From Aquimarina sp. AU58 (GTDB lineage: Bacteria > Bacteroidota > Bacteroidia > Flavobacteriales > Flavobacteriaceae), in assembly GCF_900312745.1 (NCBI RefSeq), contig NZ_OMPD01000014.1:3038001-3102000 (forward strand): a stretch of 64,000 nt of DNA, written 5' to 3'. This document shows, in pieces, positions 37,297 through 46,549 of this stretch; position 1 is the stretch's first letter; each line of letters starts with the position of its first letter. The translations under genes and the position numbers were made by a program. The notes under the pieces were generated by a model, which saw only the letters and a list, made by a program, of their open reading frames with translations, made no database searches and was not told the DNA's origin.

Positions 37297-39702
37297 ATGA
37301 TTATCAATACAGAACTAGAACAAAAAGGAAATTTATTTCCTGGTAAGATCATTTCCTTTTCCCAACATGTAGATACTCTAAATTTTACCACAGAAAACGG
37401 AGTAATTCTACAGGTTACTATTCTAAGAGGAAGTGTAATTCGTTTTCGATATGCGACCGATAATAATTTTGAAAAAGACTTCTCTTATGCTATAAGTGAA
37501 ACAGGAGCCAGGGGGTATAGTATGCTAAAAGTGATTGAGACTGATGTAGAATATACTATTACAACTTCAAAAATTAGTATTTGTATTACTAAAGCAAATA
37601 TTCATGTAACTATTTATGACAATGAAAGTAATATTATCTGTAAAGATGATTGGGGTTTTCATTGGGAGCAAAGCTATGAGTATGGAGGGAATATTGTGAA
37701 AATGAGTAAATCTGCACCTCAGGGTGAGTGTTACTACGGCCTTGGAGATAAACCAATGCACCTTAATCTAAAAGGAAAACGTGTAGAAAATTGGGCAACC
37801 GATCAATATGCTTTTGGCAAAGACCAGGATCCACTATATAAGAGCGTTCCTTTTTATATCGGGATGTATGAAGAAAGAGCCTATGGGATATTTTTTGACA
37901 ATACCTTCAAAACCTTTTTTGATTTTTGTCATGAGCGACGTAATGTAACTAGCTTTTGGGCTCAAGGAGGAGAGATGAACTATTATTTCTTTTATGGTCC
38001 TAATATGCAAGATGTGGTTACACGATATACAGATCTAACCGGTAAGCCCGAGTTACCACCACTATGGGCTTTGGGGTATCATCAATGTAAATGGAGTTAT
38101 TATCCAGAGAAAAAAGTAAAAGAAGTAACTCACAAGTTCAGAGAACTTCAAATCCCTTGTGATGCTATATATCTTGATATCGATTATATGGATGGTTTCA
38201 GGTGTTTTACCTGGAATAAAGAATATTTTCCTGATCCCAAACGTATGGTAGCAGAGTTGGCAGAAGATGGGTTTAAAACAGTGGTTATCATTGATCCCGG
38301 AATTAAGATTGACGACGAATACTCTGTATATCAGGAAGCGATGAAAAATGATTATTTCTGTAAAAGAGCCGATGGCCCCTATATGCGAGGAAAAGTATGG
38401 CCAGGAGAATGTTTCTTCCCAGATTTCACCAATCCAAAAGTAAGAGAATGGTGGGCTGGATTATTTAAAGAAATAATTGATGAAATAGGAGTAAAAGGAG
38501 TGTGGAATGATATGAATGAACCTGCTGTGATGGAGGTTCCTGGAAAAACATTTCCAGATGATGTACGCCATAGTTATGATGGTAATTATTGCAGCCACAG
38601 AAAGGCACATAATATATATGGTACTCAAATGGCCAGAGCGACCTATGAGGGTGTAAAACGATTTGCATACCCTAAGCGACCTTTTATCATCACACGATCT
38701 GCGTATTCTGGAGCACAACGATATACTTCTTCATGGACAGGAGATAATGTGGCTACCTGGGAGCATCTGTGGATTGCCAATATCCAGGCACAGCGTATGA
38801 GCATGAGCGGGATGTCTTTTACGGGTAGTGATATTGGAGGGTTTGCAGAGCACCCAACAGGAGAACTATATGCCCGATGGATTCAACTGGGAGTATTTCA
38901 TCCGTTCTGTCGTACACACTCCTCTGGAGATCACGGTAATCAGGAACCGTGGACTTTTGGAGAAGAAGTTGTAGATGTAACCAGAAAATATGTAGAATTG
39001 CGATATCAACTATTGCCATATCTATATACCATGTTCTGGGAATATGCAGAGGCAGGAATCCCCATGCTAAAATCTTTGGTATTGTATGACCAGGAAGATT
39101 TGCAAACCCATTATAGGACCGATGAATTTATATTTGGAAACCAAATTCTGGTATGCCCAATACAAGAGCCTAATGCCAAAGGTAGAAGAATGTATATTCC
39201 TAAAGGATATTGGTATAACTACTGGACCAGAACATATGTAAAAGGAGGAAAAGAACAATGGGTAGATGCTGATCTGGATATTATTCCATTATTTATTAAA
39301 GAAGGAGCAATTATACCTAAATATCCAATACAACAGTATGTAGGAGAAAAGAAGATAGAAGAATTAAAACTAGAAGCATACTATAAACTAGGAAATAAAG
39401 AGGTGTCCAAAATTTATGAGGATGCCCAGGATGGGTATGATTATGCCAAAGGAAGATATAGTCTTAGGAGTTTTTCTTTTACAGGGAAAGAAAATGAAGT
39501 TATTATTCAGCAACATAAAGATGGTAGTTATATTACCGAATATGAAACGATGCAAATAGAACTGATAGGGCTTCCGTTTAAAATAAATGAAATCGAAATT
39601 GACAATGTTGTAGTTTCATTTGAAAGTGTAGGTTTTGATACCAAAAATAATATACTAACTGTGCCTAAAAGTTTTACAGAACTTCATATTATAGCCAAGT
39701 AA
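37297..39702 (+). CDS. Glycoside hydrolase family 31 alpha-glucosidase
   Basis: This 801-residue protein has an N-terminal beta-sandwich, then a TIM barrel with the GH31 nucleophile Asp405 in WNDMNEP and the acid/base Asp483 in SWTGDNVATW. FTGSDIGGF and the C-terminal beta domains follow. There is no signal peptide, so it acts in the cytoplasm on alpha-glucans or maltooligosaccharides. It lies 39 bases after glgB and probably handles glucan turnover in the same operon; no phosphorylase or debranching gene is adjacent. Confidence 0.93.
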   Translation: MIINTELEQKGNLFPGKIISFSQHVDTLNFTTENGVILQVTILRGSVIRFRYATDNNFEKDFSYAISETGARGYSMLKVIETDVEYTITTSKISICITKANIHVTIYDNESNIICKDDWGFHWEQSYEYGGNIVKMSKSAPQGECYYGLGDKPMHLNLKGKRVENWATDQYAFGKDQDPLYKSVPFYIGMYEERAYGIFFDNTFKTFFDFCHERRNVTSFWAQGGEMNYYFFYGPNMQDVVTRYTDLTGKPELPPLWALGYHQCKWSYYPEKKVKEVTHKFRELQIPCDAIYLDIDYMDGFRCFTWNKEYFPDPKRMVAELAEDGFKTVVIIDPGIKIDDEYSVYQEAMKNDYFCKRADGPYMRGKVWPGECFFPDFTNPKVREWWAGLFKEIIDEIGVKGVWNDMNEPAVMEVPGKTFPDDVRHSYDGNYCSHRKAHNIYGTQMARATYEGVKRFAYPKRPFIITRSAYSGAQRYTSSWTGDNVATWEHLWIANIQAQRMSMSGMSFTGSDIGGFAEHPTGELYARWIQLGVFHPFCRTHSSGDHGNQEPWTFGEEVVDVTRKYVELRYQLLPYLYTMFWEYAEAGIPMLKSLVLYDQEDLQTHYRTDEFIFGNQILVCPIQEPNAKGRRMYIPKGYWYNYWTRTYVKGGKEQWVDADLDIIPLFIKEGAIIPKYPIQQYVGEKKIEELKLEAYYKLGNKEVSKIYEDAQDGYDYAKGRYSLRSFSFTGKENEVIIQQHKDGSYITEYETMQIELIGLPFKINEIEIDNVVVSFESVGFDTKNNILTVPKSFTELHIIAK

Positions 39703-39715
39703 TTACCTTTTATCG

Positions 39716-39776
39716 AACAATAAGGCATTATATAGATTTTTTGAAAGAAATATTAGCTATTGTTTTTTGATGATAG
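39716..39776 (+). terminator. Weak hairpin after the glycogen operon sharing 17 bases with the 29.65-kb palindrome
   Basis: AACAATAAGGCATTATA (39716-39732) is identical to part of the perfect palindrome at 29654-29699. Here only a shorter complementary stretch (GCTATTGTT followed by T5) is present downstream, giving a bulged 7-9 bp stem. It starts 14 bases after the GH31 stop and may serve as the operon terminator. Confidence 0.4.
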
Positions 39777-39829
39777 CCTGTTATTTTCGTAATTTTAACA
39801 AAATTGAAAATTCAAGATAATATTAATAT

Positions 39830-40651
39830 ATGAACACGCGAAAATCTATAATCCTATTAGGAACTGTTTTATTATTTATGTCCTGTGCGACAAACCCATT
39901 TACTGGTAAACAGACATTGGCATTAGTCCCTAATTCTCAGATATTACCAATGGCTTTTCAGCAGTATAATCAATTCTTAGGAGAGAATAAGGTTATAAAA
40001 GGAACATCTGACGCACAAATGATCACTCGAGTTGGCCAAAAAATAGCAAAAGCATCAGAACGCTGGTTAAATGCTAATGGTTATCAAGGGTACCTTAAAG
40101 ATTATAAATGGGAGTATAATCTTGTAGAAGATAAAAATGTAAATGCCTGGTGTATGCCAGGAGGTAAAATTGTATTTTATACTGGGATTTTACCGATTGC
40201 AAAAAACGAAACTGGTATAGCTGCTGTAATGGGGCATGAGGTTGCTCATGCATTAGCAAATCATGGTCAACAACGAATGAGTGCTGGTCAAATCCAACAA
40301 GTAGCAGGAGCAGCAACTGCAATTGCAGTAAGTGGGAAAGATCAAAAAACACAACAAATCGTTGGTACAGCATTTGGTTTAGGAAGTCAATTTGGAGTAA
40401 TGCTGCCTTTTAGTAGAAGTCATGAAACAGAAGCTGACCGTATAGGATTACAATTAATGGCAATTGCTGGTTACAATCCTGATGAAGCTGCAGAATTGTG
40501 GAAACGTATGAAAGCAAATAGTGGAGGACAAGCTCCGCCAGAGTTTATGAGTACCCATCCATCAAGTGATACGCGTATTGCTAATCTAACAGCATGGGCT
40601 CCTGCAGCAAGGGCGGAAGCCAAAAAATTTGGGGTGACCTCTTTTAAATAA
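39830..40651 (+). CDS. M48-family metallopeptidase, lipoprotein
   Basis: This 273-residue protein has the lipobox LLFMSC and then TNPFTGKQTLALVPN, typical of the LoiP/YcaL type M48 proteins of the outer-membrane quality-control group. Zinc ligands are His136 and His140 (HEVAH) and Glu201 (ETEAD). It probably degrades or processes misfolded envelope proteins in the periplasm. The gene stands alone and ends at a strong terminator. Confidence 0.93.
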   Translation: MNTRKSIILLGTVLLFMSCATNPFTGKQTLALVPNSQILPMAFQQYNQFLGENKVIKGTSDAQMITRVGQKIAKASERWLNANGYQGYLKDYKWEYNLVEDKNVNAWCMPGGKIVFYTGILPIAKNETGIAAVMGHEVAHALANHGQQRMSAGQIQQVAGAATAIAVSGKDQKTQQIVGTAFGLGSQFGVMLPFSRSHETEADRIGLQLMAIAGYNPDEAAELWKRMKANSGGQAPPEFMSTHPSSDTRIANLTAWAPAARAEAKKFGVTSFK

Positions 40652-40692
40652 TTGTAAAGTTTATAATCTTAAAAAGATTATACTTACTTTAG

Positions 40693-40727
40693 AAGCTGTT
40701 CTGAGCAAATTCAGAACAGCTTTTTTT
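40693..40727 (+). terminator. Rho-independent terminator after the M48 gene
   Basis: AAGCTGTTCTGA and its perfect complement (12 bp) flank a 6-base loop and are followed by a T run. Confidence 0.92.
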
Positions 40728-40800
40728 ATATAAATTGTTATATTAAATCACTACTCGAAGTGATTGTAATCTGATGGATATATCTTAACTTTATAAGTAA

Positions 40801-42120
40801 ATGAGTAAACTACTACCAAAAGGGCATAAAAAATTATTAAATGCCTGGGCTTTCTACGATTGGGCAAATTCAGTATATAATTTAACGATTTCTTCAGCGG
40901 TTTTTCCCATTTTTTGGGGAGCACTCACTATAGTTAGAAATGATCAGGGAGAAATTGTTAATGATACAGTACGCTTCTTAGGGTACGATTTTAATAATGA
41001 TTCTTTAATAAGTTATGTTACTGCTTTAGCATTTCTAACCGTATCTATAATTAGTCCATTACTTTCAGGGATAGCGGATTATGTAGGGAATAAGAAGAAC
41101 TTTCTTAAATTCTTCTGTTATTTAGGTGCATTATCATGTATTGGTCTTTATTGGTTTAATCTCGAACACCTTTGGTTTGGATTACTGTGCTACTTCTTGG
41201 CCTTAATTGGTTTTTGGGCTAGTTTGGTATTTTATAATTCGTATTTACCAGATATAGCATTTCCAGAGCAACAAGATGCTATTAGTGCCAAGGGATATTC
41301 CCTAGGATATATAGGAAGTGTAATTTTATTGATTATTAATCTTGTTATGATCTTAAAATATGAATGGTTTGGTTTTGAAAGTGAAGGTGTACCAACCAGA
41401 TTATCTTTTATTATGGTAGGAGTTTGGTGGATCGGGTTTAGTCAATACACATATTATTATCTACCGAGAGGGAATAAGAAAGATGTAATAACCAAAGCTG
41501 TAATTTTTAATGGCTTTAAAGAGCTGAAAATGATATGGAAAGCGCTTCAGAACGATATACGACTTCGTAGGTATCTAAGTGCGTTTTTTGTGTATAGCAT
41601 GGCAGTACAAACCATTATGCTTATTGCTACCTATTTTGGAATCGAAGAATTAGACTGGGGAGAACAAAACCCAACTACCGGGTTAATCATAAGTATCCTA
41701 CTAATTCAGCTTGTTGCTGTATTTGGAGCATACCTTACTTCTAAAGCGTCTTCAAAATTCGGAAACATACAAACATTGATTGTAATTAACTTTATCTGGA
41801 TTGGTATTTGTGTCTATGCGTATACAATTACCACACCATATCAATTTTATGTTACTGCAGCAATTGTAGGCCTTGTTATGGGAGGTATTCAAGCATTATC
41901 AAGATCTACATACTCAAAGTTATTACCAGAAGACGCAGTTGATACAGCCTCATACTTTAGTTTTTATGATGTATCAGAAAAAATAGGTATTGTAATCGGG
42001 ATGTTTTCATATGGAATTATCGCTCAGGTAACCGGAAGTGTACGATATTCGATTCTTTTCTTAATCCTCTTCTTTGTGGTTGGTCTTGTCTTATTATTCA
42101 GAGTACCAAAAACAAAATGA
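40801..42120 (+). CDS. UMF1/Atg22-like MFS transporter
   Basis: This 439-residue membrane protein has about 12 hydrophobic segments. It begins with the conserved AWAFYDWANSVYNLTISSAVFP and contains LSGIADYVGNKK and GGIQALSRSTYSKLLPE, features of the UMF1 (Atg22-like) branch of the major facilitator superfamily. The substrate is not established for bacterial members. The gene is monocistronic between two terminators. Confidence 0.88.
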   Translation: MSKLLPKGHKKLLNAWAFYDWANSVYNLTISSAVFPIFWGALTIVRNDQGEIVNDTVRFLGYDFNNDSLISYVTALAFLTVSIISPLLSGIADYVGNKKNFLKFFCYLGALSCIGLYWFNLEHLWFGLLCYFLALIGFWASLVFYNSYLPDIAFPEQQDAISAKGYSLGYIGSVILLIINLVMILKYEWFGFESEGVPTRLSFIMVGVWWIGFSQYTYYYLPRGNKKDVITKAVIFNGFKELKMIWKALQNDIRLRRYLSAFFVYSMAVQTIMLIATYFGIEELDWGEQNPTTGLIISILLIQLVAVFGAYLTSKASSKFGNIQTLIVINFIWIGICVYAYTITTPYQFYVTAAIVGLVMGGIQALSRSTYSKLLPEDAVDTASYFSFYDVSEKIGIVIGMFSYGIIAQVTGSVRYSILFLILFFVVGLVLLFRVPKTK

Positions 42121-42129
42121 TTACATACT

Positions 42130-42148
42130 AAAACCTTGTAAGGTTTTT
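42130..42148 (+). terminator. Compact hairpin after the UMF1 transporter gene
   Basis: AAAACCTT-GT-AAGGTTTTT starts 9 bases after the stop. The loop is only two bases in the perfect pairing, so the real loop opens a pair or two. It may act with the larger hairpin just downstream. Confidence 0.5.
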
Positions 42149-42159
42149 ATAATAATAAG

Positions 42160-42200
42160 AAAAAGGGTAAAGGCAAATAAAAATCTTTTATCCTTTTTTT
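42160..42200 (+). terminator. Second terminator after the UMF1 transporter gene
   Basis: AAAAAGGGTAAA pairs with TTTATCCTTTTT (one G-U pair) and ends in a T tract. Confidence 0.65.
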
Positions 42201-42320
42201 GTGTATTTCATCTGGTTTTTAAGATTATTTGGTCTGTGATAATTAAATATCATTTTGAAATATAATAATATTGGAAACGTTATCGTTATTAGCTATTTTT
42301 ATATAATAAAACTCACGACA

Positions 42321-42800
42321 ATGAAAAAACTTATGTTAGCGTTGGTAGTTGTACTACTGGCTTCCTGTAATACTACTCAACAAACCGTTATTGCAGCAAA
42401 AAAGACCCTGAAAGGGGAGTGGTCTCTTGACAAAATCTCTTATGACCGTCAGGGGATATTTGAAGTAAATCTATATAATGATGCCTCTGCCGAATGTTTT
42501 ACAGGAAGTGTCTGGAAATTTATCCCAAATAATAATACCGGAAAATATGAAGTAAATCAAAGTAGTTGTGTTTCTACAGGAGCAAGAAACTTTAGATTTA
42601 CAATTCCTAAGCCCGAGGGTAATGGAGCGTATTATTTTATGTTTAAACCCATAAACGAAAAGAAAAAAAGTACAAATAATAATGCTGGTTACAGAATGCT
42701 TTTGGATCACCTTGATGATACTACTATGACATGGAAAATGACTGTAAGCCTAGAGGGGAAACCTTTTGTAATCACCATGAATTTTAATAAATTACAATAA
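42321..42800 (+). CDS. Lipocalin-like lipoprotein
   Basis: I use the ATG that gives a clean lipoprotein signal (KKLMLALVVVLLASC); the frame continues 22 codons upstream to a TTG. The mature ~140 residues (LKGEWSLDKISYDRQGIFEV onward) fit the lipocalin-like family of small beta-barrels in Bacteroidota. It lies 14 bases upstream of the OmpA lipoprotein gene, a recurrent pairing that suggests a joint role in the outer-membrane/periplasm interface. Confidence 0.82.
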   Translation: MKKLMLALVVVLLASCNTTQQTVIAAKKTLKGEWSLDKISYDRQGIFEVNLYNDASAECFTGSVWKFIPNNNTGKYEVNQSSCVSTGARNFRFTIPKPEGNGAYYFMFKPINEKKKSTNNNAGYRMLLDHLDDTTMTWKMTVSLEGKPFVITMNFNKLQ

Positions 42801-42814
42801 ACTCAAATCGATAA

Positions 42815-43510
42815 ATGATGAAGACAAATCTTAAAAAAATAGTGGTTGCCGTAATGGCTGTTGCAATTTTAACAAGTTGTGAAGCTGTTAAAAACTCAAA
42901 TAACACACAAAGAGGAGCAGTAATTGGTACTGCAGCTGGAGCTGTGATAGGAGGAATTATAGGAAATAATGTCAAAAACAAGAACTCTGCACTTGGTGCT
43001 GTCATCGGTGGTGTCGTTGGAGGTGTTGCTGGTGGTGTAATCGGTAAGCAAATGGATAAACAAGCTCAGAAAATTGAGTCAGAAATACCAGGAGCCGAAG
43101 TAACAAGAGTAGGAGAAGGTATAGATGTAGTATTTGATGAAAATAGTGGAGTATATTTTGCTACAAATAAATCTACTCTTAATTCGAAGTCTAAAACTAA
43201 TCTTAATAAATTAGCTGGTATTTTTAAAGAATATCCAGATACTAATATTATTGTAGAAGGACATACAGATAGTACAGGTGATGATAATTATAATATGTCA
43301 TTATCTCAAAAAAGAGCAAATGCTGTTACAAACTATTTAATATCTCAGGGAATAAGCAAGAGTCGTTTAACGACTTATGCTCACGGAGAGACACTTCCAA
43401 AATATGATAATGCGACTCCGGCAGGAAGAGCTAAAAATAGAAGAGTTGAGCTTGGTATTGTTGCTAATGATAAGATGAAGCAAGATGCACAAAAGCAAGT
43501 AAAGCAATAA
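42815..43510 (+). CDS. OmpA-family lipoprotein with glycine-zipper segment
   Basis: This 231-residue protein has a lipobox (VAILTSC) and then a Gly/Ala/Val-rich glycine-zipper region (GAVIGTAAGAVIGGIIG and a second repeat). The C-terminal OmpA domain (about residues 110-220) binds peptidoglycan; its signatures are VEGHTDSTGDDNYN and SQKRANAVTNYL. It should tether the outer membrane to the cell wall. It is co-transcribed with the lipocalin-like lipoprotein and ends at a terminator. Confidence 0.93.
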   Translation: MMKTNLKKIVVAVMAVAILTSCEAVKNSNNTQRGAVIGTAAGAVIGGIIGNNVKNKNSALGAVIGGVVGGVAGGVIGKQMDKQAQKIESEIPGAEVTRVGEGIDVVFDENSGVYFATNKSTLNSKSKTNLNKLAGIFKEYPDTNIIVEGHTDSTGDDNYNMSLSQKRANAVTNYLISQGISKSRLTTYAHGETLPKYDNATPAGRAKNRRVELGIVANDKMKQDAQKQVKQ

Positions 43511-43530
43511 ATTTTTGTAATAAAACATTT

Positions 43531-43560
43531 AAAATCCCTACTATACAGTCGGGATTTTTT
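43531..43560 (+). terminator. Rho-independent terminator separating the OmpA gene from the PKS operon
   Basis: AAAATCCC pairs with GGGATTTT around a 12-base loop, followed by T residues. It lies 15 bases before the first gene of the biosynthetic operon, so that operon's promoter must overlap or lie just beyond this element. Confidence 0.8.
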
Positions 43561-43575
43561 TATGCTTAATTTTTA

Positions 43576-44721
43576 ATGTATCTTCAATACTTGGACACGT
43601 ATTCACACATAATAATCATTGGCGGAGGGCTTGCCGGACTAACCAATGCTATTCACTTAGCTAAGGCAGGTATTCCTGTTACACTTGTCGAAATGAACAC
43701 GTATCCAAAACACAAAGTATGTGGCGAATATATATCTAATGAAGTACTACCATATTTTGAATTTTTAGATATAGATATCAATGCTTTACAGCCTACCAGA
43801 ATTTCAAAATTTATTATAAGTACACAAAAAGGAAAATCTATACAAAGTACATTGCCTTTAGGAGGTTTTGGAGTTAGTAGATATGCTCTTGACTATTACC
43901 TATGGAAAAAAGCAGCGGCAGCAGGAGTACAGCTAATACAAGATCAGGTAACCGATGTACATTATCATAATAATCGTTTCCAAATTAAAACAGCAGGCGA
44001 TCGTATCCTAACCAGCGATTATGTTATTGGTGCATATGGAAAACGGACTCAACTTGATAAAACTTTAAAACGAGATTTTAGTTATAGAAAATCTCCCTGG
44101 TTGGCTGTTAAGGCTCACTACAAGGCAGATTTTGATTCAAATACAGTCTCGTTACATAATTTTGAAGGAGGATACTGTGGTCTTTCTATGGTAGAAAACA
44201 ACATCGTAAATGCGTGTTATTTGGCTACTTATGACAGTTTTAAAAAATATAAAGATCTAGATACCTTTCAAAAGGAGGTTCTGTGTAATAACCCACATTT
44301 ATGTACATTTTTTAAGAAGGCCGAATCATTATTTGATATTCCTATTACGATAAGTCAGATAAATTTTGATAAGAAAAACCCTGTTGAAGATCACGTTTTT
44401 ATGACCGGAGATGCTGCTGGTTTAATTCACCCCCTTTGTGGTAATGGTATGGCAATGGCAATACAAAGTGCTCAGATACTTAGCGAGCTACTAATACATA
44501 ATTATAATCAGGGTTTAATAACTCCCCGAAAAATAATAGAAATAGAATACACCAAACAATGGAATAAAGCATTCTCTAAAAGATTGTATACCGGTAGAGC
44601 ATTACAAAAAGTCTTATTAAATGGTAGATTACAACAGCTTTCTTACACAATAGCTAATACTATACCGGCTATTGTACCCAGAATTATAAAACAAACCCAT
44701 GGAGAGCCTTTGATATGTTAG
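43576..44721 (+). CDS. FAD-dependent oxidoreductase of the type III PKS operon
   Basis: This 381-residue flavoprotein has the dinucleotide motif GGGLAGL at residues 16-22, the ribose-binding Glu39, and the second FAD motif GDAAG (278-282) in MTGDAAGLIHPLCGNG. This is the aromatic-hydroxylase / geranylgeranyl-reductase-like group. In Streptomyces griseus the type III PKS gene srsA is accompanied by a methyltransferase (srsB) and a flavoprotein hydroxylase (srsC) that turn alkylresorcinols into methyl ethers and quinones. Here the same three functions are adjacent, so a ring hydroxylase role is inferred. It overlaps the methyltransferase gene by 7 bases. Confidence 0.88.
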   Translation: MYLQYLDTYSHIIIIGGGLAGLTNAIHLAKAGIPVTLVEMNTYPKHKVCGEYISNEVLPYFEFLDIDINALQPTRISKFIISTQKGKSIQSTLPLGGFGVSRYALDYYLWKKAAAAGVQLIQDQVTDVHYHNNRFQIKTAGDRILTSDYVIGAYGKRTQLDKTLKRDFSYRKSPWLAVKAHYKADFDSNTVSLHNFEGGYCGLSMVENNIVNACYLATYDSFKKYKDLDTFQKEVLCNNPHLCTFFKKAESLFDIPITISQINFDKKNPVEDHVFMTGDAAGLIHPLCGNGMAMAIQSAQILSELLIHNYNQGLITPRKIIEIEYTKQWNKAFSKRLYTGRALQKVLLNGRLQQLSYTIANTIPAIVPRIIKQTHGEPLIC

Positions 44722-45434
44722 CAAATTTACAATATAGAAGTAATGAGGTAGAACTCATGGATAATCCAGAGATTGAAGAAAAGGCTTTGCAAATAGCATT
44801 ATCCGATATTTCTAGGGTAAACAAATGGTTGGGAGGCAATGCAATTACTAGTAAGGCTGTACACACTTTGGTCAAAAATCTTAATCCTTCACAAGAGATT
44901 ACAATTCTTGATTTAGGTTGTGGTGATGGTGAGATGTTAAGGGCAATTGCAGATTCGTTTAGAAAAGAAAAAAGGAATATAAAATTTATAGGTATTGATC
45001 TGAATAATAAATGTTTAGATTACGCTACTAAAACAAGTACTTCATATCCTGAAATATCCTTTTTTAACAAAAACATTTTAGAAATAGAAGCTTCAGAATT
45101 TTCTTGTGACATCATTATTTGTACGTTAACATTACATCATCTTAGAGACGAGGAGATTAAAAAAATTATTAAAAAAGCTGTTAACCTGGCAAAAACTGCA
45201 GTGGTAATTAACGATCTTCATCGTAGTGCATTGGCATATTATCTTTTTAAAATATTTAGCTTCTTTTTTATTAAAGGGTATGTGGCAAAAAATGACGGAT
45301 TGGTTTCTATAAAAAGAGGATTCAAAAAACAAGAGTTGTTATATTTTGCCAAAGCACTTCATCTACAAGATTACAAAGTGGATTGGAAATGGGCCTTCCG
45401 GTATCGGTGGATTATAAAAACTGCAAGTAAATAA
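44715..45434 (+). CDS. Class I SAM-dependent methyltransferase
   Basis: This 239-residue enzyme has the SAM-binding motif ILDLGCGDGEML (residues 64-75), an acidic ribose-binding loop (FIGIDLNNKCL) and a TLTLHHL motif. A hydrophobic segment near residues 174-188 suggests membrane proximity. Sandwiched between the FAD oxidoreductase and the type III PKS, it most likely methylates the polyketide ring or its hydroxyl groups. Substrate assignment is by context only. Confidence 0.9.
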   Translation: MLANLQYRSNEVELMDNPEIEEKALQIALSDISRVNKWLGGNAITSKAVHTLVKNLNPSQEITILDLGCGDGEMLRAIADSFRKEKRNIKFIGIDLNNKCLDYATKTSTSYPEISFFNKNILEIEASEFSCDIIICTLTLHHLRDEEIKKIIKKAVNLAKTAVVINDLHRSALAYYLFKIFSFFFIKGYVAKNDGLVSIKRGFKKQELLYFAKALHLQDYKVDWKWAFRYRWIIKTASK

Positions 45435-45454
45435 AATTAAAAAAGTAAGAAAAA

Positions 45455-46507
45455 TTGAGTGTAAAAATAACTGCTGTAACCAAACAACTCCCACAATACA
45501 TGCGGGAGACAAAAGAAATATTACCCTTTGTTTCTGAATGGTTATCGGGCCAGAATGAACGTTTCAGACGTAAGGTGATTAAGATTTTTGAAAATGCAGC
45601 AGTAGATCGACGTTATGGGATCATGAGTATCGAAGAAGTATTTTTGGCAACTTCTTTTGAGGAGAAAAACGATATCTATATCAGAGAAATAAAGAAATTA
45701 GGGACTTCTGTTTTAAAAAAAGCCTTAGAAAAAGTCGATTGGGATCCTAAATCTCTTGATTACATCATTACTGTAAGTTGTACGGGCATTATGATTCCTT
45801 CTATTGATGCATTTATTATTAATGATCTTAATCTCAAACAAGATATTGTGAGGTTACCAGTTACAGAAATGGGATGTGCAGCAGGTGTTTCTGGGATTAT
45901 TTATGCAAGAAACTTTCTGCAAGCTAATCCGGGAAAGAGAGCTGCGGTAATTGCCATAGAATCACCTACAGCAACATTTCAGTTAGATGATTATAGCATG
46001 ACTAATATGGTAAGTGCTGCTATTTTTGGTGATGGAGCGGCGTGTACATTATTATCATCTGAAGAAGATGCTATAGGTCCAAAAATTATAGGAGACGAAA
46101 TGTATCATTTTTATGATGCAACAACAATGATGGGTTTTAAACTAACTAACGGAGGCTTACAAATGATATTAGACCCTAAAGTGCCGGAAACCATTGCCGC
46201 CCATTTCCCTAATGTTATCCATCCTTTCCTTGCAAAATATAACAAAACTATTGAAGAAGTAGATCATCTTATTTTTCATCCTGGTGGAAAAAAGATAGTA
46301 CAGACCGTAGAAGAGCTTTTTGGACATTTAGGAAAGAATATAGAGGATACAAAAGCTGTTCTGATGGAATACGGTAATATGAGTAGCGCCACTGTGTTGT
46401 ATGTGTTAGAACGATTCATAGAACAAAACCCGGCGCCAGGAGAAACAGGACTTATGCTTAGTTTTGGGCCAGGATTTTCTGCACAAAGAATATTGCTGGA
46501 ATGGTAA
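45455..46507 (+). CDS. Type III polyketide synthase (chalcone/stilbene synthase family), TTG start
   Basis: This 350-residue enzyme has the complete catalytic triad: Cys141 (EMGCAAG), His275 (FHPGGKK) and Asn308 (YGNMSSAT), plus the C-terminal FGPG loop. Type III PKSs extend an acyl-CoA or acyl-ACP starter with malonyl units and cyclise it to resorcinols, pyrones or phloroglucinols. The only start before the conserved N-terminus is TTG. It follows the methyltransferase gene by 20 bases. The dedicated fatty-acid enzymes downstream suggest a long-chain acyl starter. Confidence 0.95.
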   Translation: MSVKITAVTKQLPQYMRETKEILPFVSEWLSGQNERFRRKVIKIFENAAVDRRYGIMSIEEVFLATSFEEKNDIYIREIKKLGTSVLKKALEKVDWDPKSLDYIITVSCTGIMIPSIDAFIINDLNLKQDIVRLPVTEMGCAAGVSGIIYARNFLQANPGKRAAVIAIESPTATFQLDDYSMTNMVSAAIFGDGAACTLLSSEEDAIGPKIIGDEMYHFYDATTMMGFKLTNGGLQMILDPKVPETIAAHFPNVIHPFLAKYNKTIEEVDHLIFHPGGKKIVQTVEELFGHLGKNIEDTKAVLMEYGNMSSATVLYVLERFIEQNPAPGETGLMLSFGPGFSAQRILLEW

Positions 46508-46549
46508 AAAAGACTATTTTTCATTTCCGAGAAGTCGAAACTTTTTTAA

